A stretch of DNA of 64,000 nucleotides, taken from NCBI GenBank assembly GCA_963788935.1, contig CAWBIM010000003.1, positions 186,001 to 250,000 of the forward strand. Reading direction: 5' to 3'. This DNA is from JAOPZW01 sp963788935. GTDB lineage: Bacteria > Actinomycetota > Thermoleophilia > Solirubrobacterales > Solirubrobacteraceae. The notes below the pieces were generated by a model. The model did no database searches. It was not told the DNA's origin and saw only the letters and a list, made by a program, of their open reading frames with translations. This document shows positions 27,214-35,260 of the stretch, piece by piece (positions within the stretch are counted from its first letter, which is position 1; the number at the start of each line of letters is the position of its first letter). The translations under genes and the position numbers were made by a program.

Positions 27214-27984
27214 ATGTCGGCGACGGTCAACGGCGCGCAGCGCGTCCAGTCGGTCGCCCGCGCGGCCGAGCTGCTGAAGGCGCTCGGCGCCGCCGGCGGC
27301 CCCGCCACGGTGTTCGACCTCGCCGACCGCTGCGGCCTGAACCGCAGCACCGCCTGGCGGATCCTCGCGACGCTCGAGGACGAGGGCCTCGTCGAGCGCG
27401 ATCCGGAGACCGGGCGCTACGGCGTCGGCTACGCCCTGGTCGCGCTCGGCGCCGCGGCCGGTCACGCGCCGCTCGTCCGCCGCGCGCACCCGGCGGTCCG
27501 CGCGCTGGCCGAGGCGTGCCTGGAGACCGCGAGCCTCGCCGTCCCGCGGGGGCTGCAGCTCGTCTACGTCGACCAGGTGCAGGCGACGCACGTCATGGCC
27601 GCCGACTGGCTCGGGCGCGCGACGCCGCTGCACGCGACCTCGACGGGCAAGGCGCTGCTCGCGTGGATGGCCGAGGACGAGCTCGGCGCGGCCCTCCCCG
27701 GCCGGCTCGAGCGCTTCACCGACACGACGATCACCACGCGCGCGGTCCTGCGCGGCGAGCTGGCCGACATCCGCGCGCGCGGCTTCGCGGTGTCGCGCGG
27801 CGAGCTCGAGCCCGCGCTGTGGGGCGTGTCGGCGCCCGTGCTCGACGGCGGCGGCCGGGCGATCGCGATCATCAGCGTCTGGGGAGCCGAGACGCGCATC
27901 CGCGCGCACGGGCTGGACGCGCTCGGCGAGCGGACGACGGCCGCCGCCTCGGAGATCGCGGCGGCGGTCGCGGCCCCGCTCTGA
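27214..27984 (+). CDS. IclR-family transcriptional regulator
   Basis: A 256-aa regulator with an N-terminal winged HTH (ATVFDLADRCGLNRSTAWRIL) and a C-terminal IclR effector domain (HATSTGKALLAWM; AIISVWGAETRI). Members bind small aromatic or aliphatic acids and often control divergent catabolic genes, here an acyl-CoA dehydrogenase. The start directly follows a probable -10 element without a ribosome site. Confidence 0.9.
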   Translation: MSATVNGAQRVQSVARAAELLKALGAAGGPATVFDLADRCGLNRSTAWRILATLEDEGLVERDPETGRYGVGYALVALGAAAGHAPLVRRAHPAVRALAEACLETASLAVPRGLQLVYVDQVQATHVMAADWLGRATPLHATSTGKALLAWMAEDELGAALPGRLERFTDTTITTRAVLRGELADIRARGFAVSRGELEPALWGVSAPVLDGGGRAIAIISVWGAETRIRAHGLDALGERTTAAASEIAAAVAAPL

Positions 27985-27999
27985 GCCGCGCGCCCTGCC

Positions 28000-28563
28000 T
28001 CAGTCGTGGAGCGCGTGCGGGCGGTGGTGGCGCTCGCGGTAGGAGCGCACCTTCTGGCGGTTGCCGCAGATCTTCATGTCGCACCACACCGCCGAGCGGT
28101 TGCGCGACAGGTCGTAGAACGCCCACTGGCAGTCGTCGGCCAGACAGGCCTTGAGCCGCGGCCACGTGCCGGCCTCCTGGGCGTCGGCGACGATCGCCAG
28201 CAGGCGGCCCATCGCCCCGTCGGCGCCGCCGGCCGACGGCGCCGTGTGGACGTGACCCTCGGCGTCGAAGCGCACGCCGAGCCGCGCCCGCACGGCGGCG
28301 TCGTCGAGCACCGGCGGCGCATCGGGGTCGAGGTCGAGGCCCGAGTTCGCGAGCAGGGCGGCGCGCAGCGCCTCGCGCACGGCGATCGCGCGGCGATGGT
28401 CGGCCTCGGTCACGCCCGCGTCGGCGTCGATCAGCCCGTGGCCGGCGAGCCAGGCCCGCAGCTCGTCGGGCCCGGGGACGTTCTCGATGTCCTCGTCGGC
28501 GTCCCAGGTGTTGATGAACGACCGGACGAGCTCGAGCTCACCGGGAGCCGGGTTCGAGGCCAT
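28000..28563 (-). CDS. CGNR zinc-finger protein (ABATE domain)
   Basis: A 187-aa protein with an N-terminal ABATE-type domain (DUF1470) and a C-terminal CGNR zinc finger: Cys in ADDCQW, Cys in VWCDM, then the CGNR itself. The family is inferred to be DNA binding and is common in actinobacteria as putative regulators. It is divergent from a small-ORF/cupin pair across a region with a palindrome, so it may control them. Confidence 0.88.
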   Translation of the reverse strand: MASNPAPGELELVRSFINTWDADEDIENVPGPDELRAWLAGHGLIDADAGVTEADHRRAIAVREALRAALLANSGLDLDPDAPPVLDDAAVRARLGVRFDAEGHVHTAPSAGGADGAMGRLLAIVADAQEAGTWPRLKACLADDCQWAFYDLSRNRSAVWCDMKICGNRQKVRSYRERHHRPHALHD

Positions 28564-28582
28564 GTGAAACCACCATTCGTGT

Positions 28583-28609
28583 TTGACAGGTTAGCTAACT
28601 GGCTATACT
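28583..28609 (+). promoter_or_regulatory. Promoter with GTTAGCTAAC operator between -35 and -10
   Basis: TTGACA (28583-28588) and TATACT (28604-28609) are near-consensus but only 15 bp apart, and the perfect palindrome GTTAGCTAAC (28590-28599) fills the spacer. A repressor bound here would block RNA polymerase. It drives the small ORF and cupin; GGAGG at 28639-28643 serves as ribosome site. Confidence 0.7.
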
Positions 28610-28653
28610 TTGTCAGTAGTTACACGGTACCACCACGCGGAGGAACGCACTGC

Positions 28654-28797
28654 ATGTTCGCCCCATCGTCTCTCGACCAGCAGCTCGCAGCGACGTGGAA
28701 CGCCGCCCGCGAGGACGCCGCGAGCGCAGGCGGCGGGCGCGGCCGTCACACGGCTCGGCGGCGTCGCCTGCAGCGGTTCGTACGGGCCGGCCGATGA
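28654..28797 (+). CDS. Small basic protein, 47 aa, unknown function
   Basis: ATG 28654 has a near-consensus promoter and a GGAGG ribosome site 10 bp upstream, and the stop overlaps the cupin start (ATGA). The predicted product is MFAPSSLDQQLAATWNAARE followed by a Gly- and Arg-rich tail (RRRRLQRF). It is not a recognisable family; it may be a real small protein or a leader that couples translation of the cupin gene. Confidence 0.55.
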   Translation: MFAPSSLDQQLAATWNAAREDAASAGGGRGRHTARRRRLQRFVRAGR

Positions 28798-29225
28798 CCG
28801 CCGGCGTCGTCACCGTGCACCTCGACGACGTCCCCACGCTCCGCTTCGACTCGGACGCCGAGCCCGACTGGAAGCCGCTGCGCCACCACCTCGGCATCGG
28901 CGCCTTCGGCGTGAACGCCTGGCTGGCGCCGAGCGCCGGGGACCAGGCCGTCGAGCGCCACGACGAGGCGCCCGAGGAGGGCGCCACGGACGGCCACGAG
29001 GAGCTGTACGTCGTCGTGCGCGGCAGCGCCCGCTTCACCGTCGCCGGCGAGAGCTTCGACGCGCCCGCCGGCACGCTCGTCTTCATCTCCGACCCCGCGC
29101 TCGTGCGCGAGGCCGTCGCGGCCCAGGACGACACGATCGTCCTCGCGATCGGCGCCGCCCGCGGCGTCGCGTTCACGCCGTCGGACTGGGAGACGCGCGC
29201 GCTGCGCGAGCTCGGCGCGGCCTGA
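28794..29225 (+). CDS. Cupin-domain protein
   Basis: A 143-aa single-domain cupin: the segment DGHEELYVVVRGSARFTV is cupin motif 1 and GTLVFISDPALVRE corresponds to motif 2. Motif 1 keeps His and Glu ligands, while motif 2 lacks the usual His, so metal binding may be partial. Cupins of this size are often small-molecule binding or isomerase proteins. It is co-transcribed with the 47-aa ORF, divergent from the CGNR gene. Confidence 0.82.
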   Translation: MTAGVVTVHLDDVPTLRFDSDAEPDWKPLRHHLGIGAFGVNAWLAPSAGDQAVERHDEAPEEGATDGHEELYVVVRGSARFTVAGESFDAPAGTLVFISDPALVREAVAAQDDTIVLAIGAARGVAFTPSDWETRALRELGAA

Positions 29226-29236
29226 CGCTCTCCCCA

Positions 29237-29263
29237 CCGCCGCGCCGGTCACAGGCGCGGCGG
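29237..29263. terminator. Perfect 10-bp hairpin between cupin and pspAA
   Basis: CCGCCGCGCC and its exact complement around the loop GGTCACA, between convergent genes; usable on both strands, no T-tract. Confidence 0.75.
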
Positions 29264-29278
29264 CACGTGGCCGGCGCC

Positions 29279-29578
29279 TCAGGCGGCGCTCGGCGGGGCG
29301 GGGTCGGGGATCAGCCCCTCGCCGTTGAACTCCTCGCCGGCCTCGACGAACGTGAGGTCGGGCGGCGGCAGGATGTACTCGGACGGCTCGAGGTCGTCGG
29401 CGTCCAGCGGCTCGCCCTCGGTGCGCACGAAATGCAGGAGCTCCTCGAAGGCCGCGTGGTAGGCGTCCGCGTCACTGCCCTCGACCGTGGCCACCACCGC
29501 GTCGTCCAGCTCGTCGAGCCGGTGGTGGTGACCGTCGTCGAGGCGGTACTGGCCCTCGTTGGAGATCCGGACGATCAC
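29279..29578 (-). CDS. pspAA: PspA-associated protein PspAA
   Basis: A 99-aa acidic protein of the PspAA family, recognised by its N-terminal MIVRISNEGQYRLDD, the LDDAVVATVEGSD core and the EYILPPPDLT segment, and by its place right behind pspA. Its GTG start overlaps the pspA stop (GTGA). PspAA is a known companion of PspA in actinobacteria and is thought to modulate PspA at the membrane; its mechanism is not established. Confidence 0.92.
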   Translation of the reverse strand: MIVRISNEGQYRLDDGHHHRLDELDDAVVATVEGSDADAYHAAFEELLHFVRTEGEPLDADDLEPSEYILPPPDLTFVEAGEEFNGEGLIPDPAPPSAA

Positions 29579-30336
29579 GCCTGGCCGCCCTCGCCCAGCT
29601 GCTTGGACTGGCCGGCGTCCGTGGTGCCCGGATTCAGCTCGGCCTTCATCTTCGCGAGCTCGTCGTCGACCTCGCTCGAGGAGGACAGCTGCGCGAGCTG
29701 GCGGTCGATGTCGTCCTGGCCCGGGCCGAGCGCGGTGAGGTCGTCGAACGTGCCCGCGGCCTCGAGCTCGGAGACCGCGTCCGCGCGGGCGCGCATCTGC
29801 TCGGTCTTGTCCTGCGCGCGCTGCATCGCCAGGCCGACGTCCGCCATCTGCTCGCCGACGCCGGTGGCGGCCTCGGAGATCCGCACCTGGGCCTCGGCGG
29901 CCGAGTACTGGGCCTTGATGACCTCCTTCTTCGTGCGGAAGGCGTCGATCTTCTGGCGCAGCTTCTGCTCGGAGTCGGTCAGGCGCTGCTGCTGGGCCTC
30001 GAGCTCCGTGACCTGCTGGTCGAGGCCCTGCAGCTCGGTCTGCGCGACGTTCTTGCGCTCCAGCGCGGTGCGCGCGAGCTCCTCGTTGCCCGCGGCGAGC
30101 GCCTGCCGGGCCTGGGTGTCGAGCTTGACGACCGACTGCTCGAGCTTCTGGGACTGCATCTGCAGGCGCTTCTTCGCCGTGACGACGTCGGCGATGCCCT
30201 TCTTGACGTTCTGCAGGGACTCGAGCTGCTTCTGATAGCTGTAGTCGAGCGTCTCGCCCGGATCCTCGGCCTTGTCGAGGAGCCGGGAGATCTTGGATTT
30301 GATGACGGTGGACATCCGTCCGGTCATGCCCGGCAT
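29575..30336 (-). CDS. pspA: Phage-shock protein A (PspA/IM30 family)
   Basis: A 253-aa, almost entirely helical coiled-coil protein of the PspA/Vipp1 (ESCRT-III-like) family. It starts with an amphipathic helix (VIKSKISRLLDKAEDPGETL) and contains the family YSYQKQLESLQNVKKG segment. PspA oligomerises on stressed inner membranes. ATG 30336 has an AGGAGG 4 bp upstream; an internal ATG at 30315 is closer to the usual N terminus (MSTVIKSK). Forms a two-gene operon with pspAA; htpX-pspAB lies separately at 4-5.5 kb. Confidence 0.95.
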   Translation of the reverse strand: MPGMTGRMSTVIKSKISRLLDKAEDPGETLDYSYQKQLESLQNVKKGIADVVTAKKRLQMQSQKLEQSVVKLDTQARQALAAGNEELARTALERKNVAQTELQGLDQQVTELEAQQQRLTDSEQKLRQKIDAFRTKKEVIKAQYSAAEAQVRISEAATGVGEQMADVGLAMQRAQDKTEQMRARADAVSELEAAGTFDDLTALGPGQDDIDRQLAQLSSSSEVDDELAKMKAELNPGTTDAGQSKQLGEGGQA

Positions 30337-30387
30337 GAACCCTCCTGTGTGCGCTTCCGTGGTGTCCCGCTAGCGTACCGAGCCGCC

Positions 30388-30909
30388 ATGGAGCCGCGAG
30401 CGGTCAATGAGTCGCGCAGCGTCCTCGCGCAGTGGATGGGGCCGTCGGACGCCAACCCCGCCGGGTTCGTGCACGGCGGCACGGTCATGAAGCTCTGCGA
30501 CGAGGCCGCCGCCGCCGCGGCCATCCGCCACGCGCGCTCGCGCGTCGTGACCGCCGCCGTGGATCGCATGACGTTCCTGCAGCCCGTGCAGGTCGGCGAC
30601 CTCTTGACCCTGCAGGCGTCGGTGAACGCGGTCTGGCGGACGTCGATGGAGGTCGGCGTGCGCGTGCTGTCGGAGAACCCGCTCTCGGGCGAGGTCCGCC
30701 ACACCAACAGCGCCTACATCACCATGGTCGCGGTCGACGCGCACGGGCGACCGGTCGGCGCCGTGCCGCCGCTGCGCTGCGAGACCCCGGAGGAGGCGCG
30801 GCGCGAGCGCGAGGCGCAGGTGCGCCGCGCGAACCGCCTGGCCGAGCGCGACCAGCTCCGCGACGAGCGCGCGCACGAGGACCTGGGCGCCGGCAGGCAG
30901 CCGGCGTAG
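30388..30909 (+). CDS. Acyl-CoA thioesterase, hotdog fold
   Basis: A 173-aa single-hotdog thioesterase of the BACH/YciA type: NPAGFVHGGTVMKLCDEAA carries the family's conserved Asn and Asp residues and FLQPVQVGDLL follows. It should hydrolyse acyl-CoA to free acid and CoA. ATG 30388 is 51 bp from the divergent pspA start. The stop codon lies inside the loop of a terminator hairpin. Confidence 0.88.
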   Translation: MEPRAVNESRSVLAQWMGPSDANPAGFVHGGTVMKLCDEAAAAAAIRHARSRVVTAAVDRMTFLQPVQVGDLLTLQASVNAVWRTSMEVGVRVLSENPLSGEVRHTNSAYITMVAVDAHGRPVGAVPPLRCETPEEARREREAQVRRANRLAERDQLRDERAHEDLGAGRQPA

Positions 30910-30921
30910 GACGCCGGCTGC
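30897..30921. terminator. Perfect 10-bp hairpin overlapping the thioesterase stop
   Basis: GCAGCCGGCG and its complement enclose the loop TAGGA, which contains the thioesterase TAG stop. It lies 12 bp from the end of the convergent NlpC/P60 gene. Confidence 0.7.
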
Positions 30922-30933
30922 CGCGAGCCGGTG

Positions 30934-31521
30934 CTACAGGCCGACGGGGTGGCGCGCCTTGAACCCGCGCGACGAGCGCAGATTCGGGCGCCAGCGCGGG
31001 CCCTTGAGGCCACTCGGATCCCCGGCGGCGCTCGTGTCGAGGCGCAGCCCGGCGATCACGGCGTACGCGTGGCCCGGATTCGTGTAGACGGTGATCCAGT
31101 CGCCGGCGCCCGACTGGCCCCAGCGCAGGAACGAGCTCGAGTCGAGCGGGTTGTCGAGCAGGTCGCCGCCGTGCAGGGCGACCGAGACGGTGCCCGAGCA
31201 GTCGTAGCCGCGGTCGACGAAGCCGCGGGAGTGGCCGCCGCCGTAGCGGTACGGCCGGCCGATGATGGCGTTGGCCGCCCAGATGGCCTGCTTGACGGCG
31301 TCCGGCGCGGCCGCGGGCGCGGCGGCGAGCCCGTTGACGATCTGGGCCGTGACGCCCGGCACGGTGGGCTGGGCGTCGGCGGCGCCCGAGGGCGTCGGCG
31401 CGACGACCGGCGGCTCGTCGTAGACGGTCCCACCGGGACCGTCGGCGGCCATGGCGGTCGGCGCGACGCCGAGCGCGAGCGCGAACAGCGCGCAGATGAA
31501 CATCAGGGACTTGCCCCGCAC
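30934..31521 (-). CDS. Secreted NlpC/P60-type peptidoglycan hydrolase
   Basis: A 195-aa exported protein: signal peptide over residues 1-25 (cleaved after TAMA), short Pro/Ala linker, then an NlpC/P60-like domain from about residue 85. Catalytic Cys108 (GYDCSG) and His151 (NPGHAY) are present. GTG 31521 is chosen because it yields a clean signal peptide and has AAAGAGAG upstream. A c-di-AMP riboswitch precedes it at 31540-31660, the classic arrangement for actinobacterial cell-wall hydrolases, so synthesis should fall when c-di-AMP rises. Confidence 0.88.
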   Translation of the reverse strand: MRGKSLMFICALFALALGVAPTAMAADGPGGTVYDEPPVVAPTPSGAADAQPTVPGVTAQIVNGLAAAPAAAPDAVKQAIWAANAIIGRPYRYGGGHSRGFVDRGYDCSGTVSVALHGGDLLDNPLDSSSFLRWGQSGAGDWITVYTNPGHAYAVIAGLRLDTSAAGDPSGLKGPRWRPNLRSSRGFKARHPVGL

Positions 31522-31536
31522 GACAACTCTCTTTCG

Positions 31537-31665
31537 TAGGCCTGCGGGGTTAGCTGACGGGCTGGCGCGGAAAGAGCCGGCGCCTCCCGTGGATGACCAC
31601 GGGATTAGCCCCAAACAACCTGGGTCCCCCGTTCCCCGGACCGTCCGGGGATTCGGCGTTGCATC
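31537..31665 (-). ncRNA. ydaO-yuaA (c-di-AMP) riboswitch
   Basis: On the minus strand the leader of the NlpC/P60 gene contains, in order, the elements of the ydaO class: GCCGAATCC (about 31657), a hairpin CCCCGGAC..TCCGGGG, GGGGGACCCA, TTGGGGCTAATCC (31614-31602), a CCGTGG..CCACGG hairpin, and the highly conserved 3' block GTCAGCTAACCCCGCAGGC (31558-31540). It ends about 18 bp before the start codon, so it may act on translation or by early termination. In characterised cases ligand binding turns expression off. Confidence 0.92.
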
Positions 31666-31783
31666 CAAGGTATCGGACGTTTGGTGGTCTTCCCGAACGA
31701 AATACCGAGAAGTGGGGATCGTCCATCCGTCCAGACGTCGACTGGACGCCCCCGGAAATGGGGACTTCGGAGCGCGGCTGGGG

Positions 31784-33067
31784 CTACGCCGCGCGGCGCT
31801 CGGGCGCGCCGTCCGCGGGCGCCTCTCCGGCGGCGCCGTCCGCCAGGGCCTCCGCCTCCGCCGCGACCGCGGCGCGGCGCTCGGCCACCTGCATCCGCGA
31901 GATCACGAGCCGCTGGACCTGGGCCGTGCCCTCGAACAGCTGGTAGATCTTCGCGTCGCGGAACCACTTCTCGAGCGGGTGGTCGGTCAGCCCCGCCTCG
32001 GGCCCGACGACGTCCATGAGCGCCGTCGTCGCCCACATCGCGACGTCGCCCGCCTTCAGCTTGCTCATCGACCCCTGGCCGCCGGTCATCGGGACGCCGT
32101 TGCGGCCCATCCACGCGGCGCGATGGACGAGCAGGCGCGCGGCGTCGATCTCGGTCGCCACGTCGGCCAGCACCTGCTGGACGCGCTGCTGCTCGAGCAG
32201 CGGGCCGTGCTCGTCGGCGCGGCCCTCGAGGTGGTCGATGGTCCATTCGAAGGCGGCCCGGGCGATCCCGATGGCGCTCGCGCCGACCATCGGGCGCGTG
32301 ATCTCGAACGTCGCGAGCGCGCCCGAGGACCGCGAGCGCTCGCCCGACCGCGCGCGCTCGAGCTTGCGCTCGAGCCGGTCGGGGCCGCCGAGCAGGTTCT
32401 CCATCGGCACGCGGACGCCGTCGAGCACGAGCTCGGCCGTCTGCGACGCGCGGATCCCGAGCTTGTCCTCCTTCTTGCCCATGCGGAAGCCGGGCGTGTC
32501 CTTCTCGACGATGAACGAGGCCTGGCCGCGATGGCCGAGGTCGCGGTCGACCGTCGCGACGACGACGTTGACGTCGGCGATGCCGCCGTTGGAGATGAAG
32601 ACCTTCGCGCCGTCGAGGACCCACTCGTCGCCGTCGCGCCGCGCGGTCGTGCGCAGGGAGCGGACGTCGGAGCCGGCGCCCGCCTCGGTGACGGCGTAGG
32701 CGCCGAAGCGGATCTCGTCGCCGACGCCGAAGCACCGCGCGACCCAGTGGCCGACCTGCTCGGGCGTGCCCGTCGCGGCGATGCCCGCCGCCGCGAGCGA
32801 CGACCCGGAGATCGCCAGCCCGATGCCGGCGCAGCCCCAGTGCAGCTCCTCGGCGTAGATCGCGTTCATGATCCCCGTCTCGTCCGCCCCGACCCGCTCG
32901 AGATACGGGATCCCGTGCAGCCCGCGGGCCCGCGCCTCGCGGATGACGTCGTGCGGCACGCTCTGCTCGCGGTCGTGGCGCGCGGCCGCCGGGCGCATCA
33001 CGTCGCGGGCGAAGGCGTGGCAGTGGCGCTGGAACTCGATCTGGTCGTCGGAGAGCCGGAAGTCCAT
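31784..33067 (-). CDS. Acyl-CoA dehydrogenase
   Basis: A 427-aa acyl-CoA dehydrogenase with the expected middle domain (FGAYAVTEAGAGSDV; KVFISNGGIADV) and the C-terminal FEGTAQVQRLVISRM motif. ATG 33067 gives MDFRLSDDQIEFQR. A TATTCT -10-like hexamer lies 6 bp before the ATG, again suggesting a leaderless message. The last ~25 residues are an Ala/Glu-rich extension absent from most family members. Substrate unknown. Divergent from the cell-wall-binding lipoprotein gene. Confidence 0.92.
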   Translation of the reverse strand: MDFRLSDDQIEFQRHCHAFARDVMRPAAARHDREQSVPHDVIREARARGLHGIPYLERVGADETGIMNAIYAEELHWGCAGIGLAISGSSLAAAGIAATGTPEQVGHWVARCFGVGDEIRFGAYAVTEAGAGSDVRSLRTTARRDGDEWVLDGAKVFISNGGIADVNVVVATVDRDLGHRGQASFIVEKDTPGFRMGKKEDKLGIRASQTAELVLDGVRVPMENLLGGPDRLERKLERARSGERSRSSGALATFEITRPMVGASAIGIARAAFEWTIDHLEGRADEHGPLLEQQRVQQVLADVATEIDAARLLVHRAAWMGRNGVPMTGGQGSMSKLKAGDVAMWATTALMDVVGPEAGLTDHPLEKWFRDAKIYQLFEGTAQVQRLVISRMQVAERRAAVAAEAEALADGAAGEAPADGAPERRAA

Positions 33068-33124
33068 GCGCGCAGAATAGACGTTGTCGTTCATTTGAGC
33101 GGAACTCGCTATCTTGCGGCAAAG

Positions 33125-34324
33125 ATGCGACGCCGCGCGATCCTGCTCGCCGTCCTCGCGCTCTCCGGTGCCACCACGCTCGCCGCCTGCGGCGGCAAGG
33201 GCGGCGGCTCCGGCGGCGGCGACAGCGCCACACAGCCGACGGTCGGCGCGAAGGGTGGGTCCGACGACGCCGCGGGCGACCTCGGGTTCCCCGCGTTCGC
33301 CACCAAGAACACGACGCGGGTCGGCGGCGGCGACGGGATCGCCAACGCCGCGGGCGTCGCGCGGGCCGTCTATCCGGGGCCGTCGGTCAAGACGCGCCCG
33401 AAGGCGGTGACGCTGGTGGACTCGCGCGACTGGCGCGTGGCCGTCGCCGCGACGGTCCTCTCCGGCGACCCGGTCGACGCGCCCGTGCTGTTCGCGACCG
33501 CCGGCAACCTGCCGGCGGCGAGCCAGGACGCGCTTGCGGCGCTCGCCCCGACCGGCGCGAAGGCGCTGGGCAACGCCCAGGTCGTCCGGATCGGCGACGT
33601 GCCGCGACCCGCCGGGCTGCGCGCGACCGAGGTGACCGGCACCGACCCCTTCGCCCTCACGCGCGCGATCGACGCCTTCTCCGCCGCCGCGCGCGGCAAG
33701 CAGAGCGACACCATCGTGATCGCGTCCGCCGACGACCCGGGGTACGCGATGCCCGCCGCGGGGTGGGCGGCGAAGTCCGGGGACCCGGTGCTGTTCGTCC
33801 GTCGCGACACGATCCCGGCCGAGACGCGCGCCGCGCTGCAGTCCCACAAGAAGCCACGCATCTACGTCCTCGGCCCGCCCGAGACCATCTCCGACGCCGT
33901 CGTCAAGGCGCTCGGCAAGCTCGGCGACGTGACCCGGGTCGGAAGCGGCGACCCGGTCCGCTCGAGCATCGACTTCGCCCGCTACACCGACGGGACGTTC
34001 GGCTGGGGCGTCGTCGACCCCGGTCACGGCATCGTCTTCGCCCGCTCCGACCGCCCGCTCGACGCGGTCGCCGCCGCGCCCCTGTCGGCGTCCGGCACCT
34101 ATGGGCCGCTCCTCGTCATCTCGAACGCCGACACCCTCGACCCGCCCGTCGACGACTACCTGCTCGACATCCAGCCGGGCTACAACAAGGATCCGGTGCG
34201 CGGCGTCTACAATCACGGCTGGATCGTGGGGGACGACAAGGCGATCTCGGTGGGAGTGCAGGCGCGCATCGACCTTCTCCTCGAGATCACCCACGTCACG
34301 CGTCGCCAGGGTTCCCAGAACTGA
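33125..34324 (+). CDS. Lipoprotein with cell-wall-binding repeat 2 (CWB2) domains
   Basis: A 399-aa exported lipoprotein: signal peptide with lipobox LAAC (Cys22), Gly/Ser-rich linker, then repeated CWB2 modules (GGGDGIANAAGVARAVYPG; VLFATAGNLP; IYVLGPPETISDAV). CWB2 modules anchor proteins to the cell wall in Gram-positive bacteria. The C-terminal part (GPLLVISNADTLDPPVDDYL) fits the same family. No catalytic domain is visible. The downstream 102-aa gene follows after 6 bp and is likely co-transcribed. Confidence 0.85.
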   Translation: MRRRAILLAVLALSGATTLAACGGKGGGSGGGDSATQPTVGAKGGSDDAAGDLGFPAFATKNTTRVGGGDGIANAAGVARAVYPGPSVKTRPKAVTLVDSRDWRVAVAATVLSGDPVDAPVLFATAGNLPAASQDALAALAPTGAKALGNAQVVRIGDVPRPAGLRATEVTGTDPFALTRAIDAFSAAARGKQSDTIVIASADDPGYAMPAAGWAAKSGDPVLFVRRDTIPAETRAALQSHKKPRIYVLGPPETISDAVVKALGKLGDVTRVGSGDPVRSSIDFARYTDGTFGWGVVDPGHGIVFARSDRPLDAVAAAPLSASGTYGPLLVISNADTLDPPVDDYLLDIQPGYNKDPVRGVYNHGWIVGDDKAISVGVQARIDLLLEITHVTRRQGSQN

Positions 34325-34330
34325 CCGAAG

Positions 34331-34639
34331 ATGTCCGAGGCCGAGCACCCCATCCGCCGGAGCACCGACCACCAGGTCACGCTCGACGACGTCCGTCAGC
34401 TCATGGGCGCGTCGACCCCCCACTTCGCGCTGCAGATCCGCAACCGCATCGCGCGCCTGATCGCCGGCCTGCCGGCCGGCGACCCCGCCCGGATCGAGGG
34501 CGAGCAGGAGATCGCGCGCCTCACGAAGCTCGGCTTCAGCGGGGAGACCCGCGGCGTGGCGGGCGAAGAGGGCCTGCCGCCGCTGCGCTCCGTCGACGCC
34601 GAGCCCGTGCCGGCGTCCGCGAGGGACCTGCACGCCTAG
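34331..34639 (+). CDS. Conserved-looking hypothetical protein, 102 aa
   Basis: ATG 34331 lies 6 bp after the CWB2 lipoprotein stop. The product is soluble, with TPHFALQIRNRIARLIAGLP followed by EGEQEIARLTKLGFSGETRG and an acidic tail. No family is recognised. Codon use is normal for the region (strong G/C at third positions), which supports a real gene. Confidence 0.65.
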   Translation: MSEAEHPIRRSTDHQVTLDDVRQLMGASTPHFALQIRNRIARLIAGLPAGDPARIEGEQEIARLTKLGFSGETRGVAGEEGLPPLRSVDAEPVPASARDLHA

Positions 34640-34699
34640 CCCTCGTCGGCCCCTGCGGCCGATCGTCGCTCACATGGCACCGGGCTCGAAAGCCAAGGC

Positions 34700-35131
34700 C
34701 TAGTCCAGCCACCGCGCCATCCCGATCGACGAGGGCGCCGTGGCCCGGAAGCCGTACTTGCGGTACAGCGGGCGCCCGGGCTCGTCGGCGAGCAGGTTGA
34801 CGTAGGCGCCGGGCGGCGCGGCCGCGCGGATCTGCTCGAGCAGGGTCGCGAGGATCAGGTTCCCGAGGCCGCGCCGCCGGTGCCCGGGCAGGACGGCCAT
34901 GTCGACGACGTGGAAGTACCAGCCGCCGTCGCCGAGCACGCGCCCCATCCCGACCGGCCCGTCGGTCTCGTGGACGACGTGCACCGCGGCCCAACCGCCC
35001 GCGAGCGCGGCGCGGGCCTGGTCCTCGCGGCGCGGCGAGAGCCCCGCCCGCTCGCGCAGGCGCAGGTAGTCCTCGACCTCCGGCGGCCCTTCGGCGAGGC
35101 GGTATCCGGGCGGCGGAACCGGTGGGCTCAT
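34700..35131 (-). CDS. GNAT-family N-acetyltransferase
   Basis: A 143-aa GNAT protein: VVDMAVLPGHRRRGLGNLIL contains the acetyl-CoA-binding R/Q-x-x-G-x-G/A motif (RRRGLG), and a C-terminal PLYRKYGF segment is typical. It transfers an acetyl group to an unknown amine. Transcribed alone. Confidence 0.9.
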   Translation of the reverse strand: MSPPVPPPGYRLAEGPPEVEDYLRLRERAGLSPRREDQARAALAGGWAAVHVVHETDGPVGMGRVLGDGGWYFHVVDMAVLPGHRRRGLGNLILATLLEQIRAAAPPGAYVNLLADEPGRPLYRKYGFRATAPSSIGMARWLD

Positions 35132-35260
35132 CGGGATCGGAGTGTCGGAAATGGCATGTGTCGCACCACGGCGGCGGACGGCATGTCACTCACCATTTCG
35201 TGCACCACCACAAATAGCCGCCGCGACTCACACCTATGGCGTGCGGGCCCGGCGACGTCG

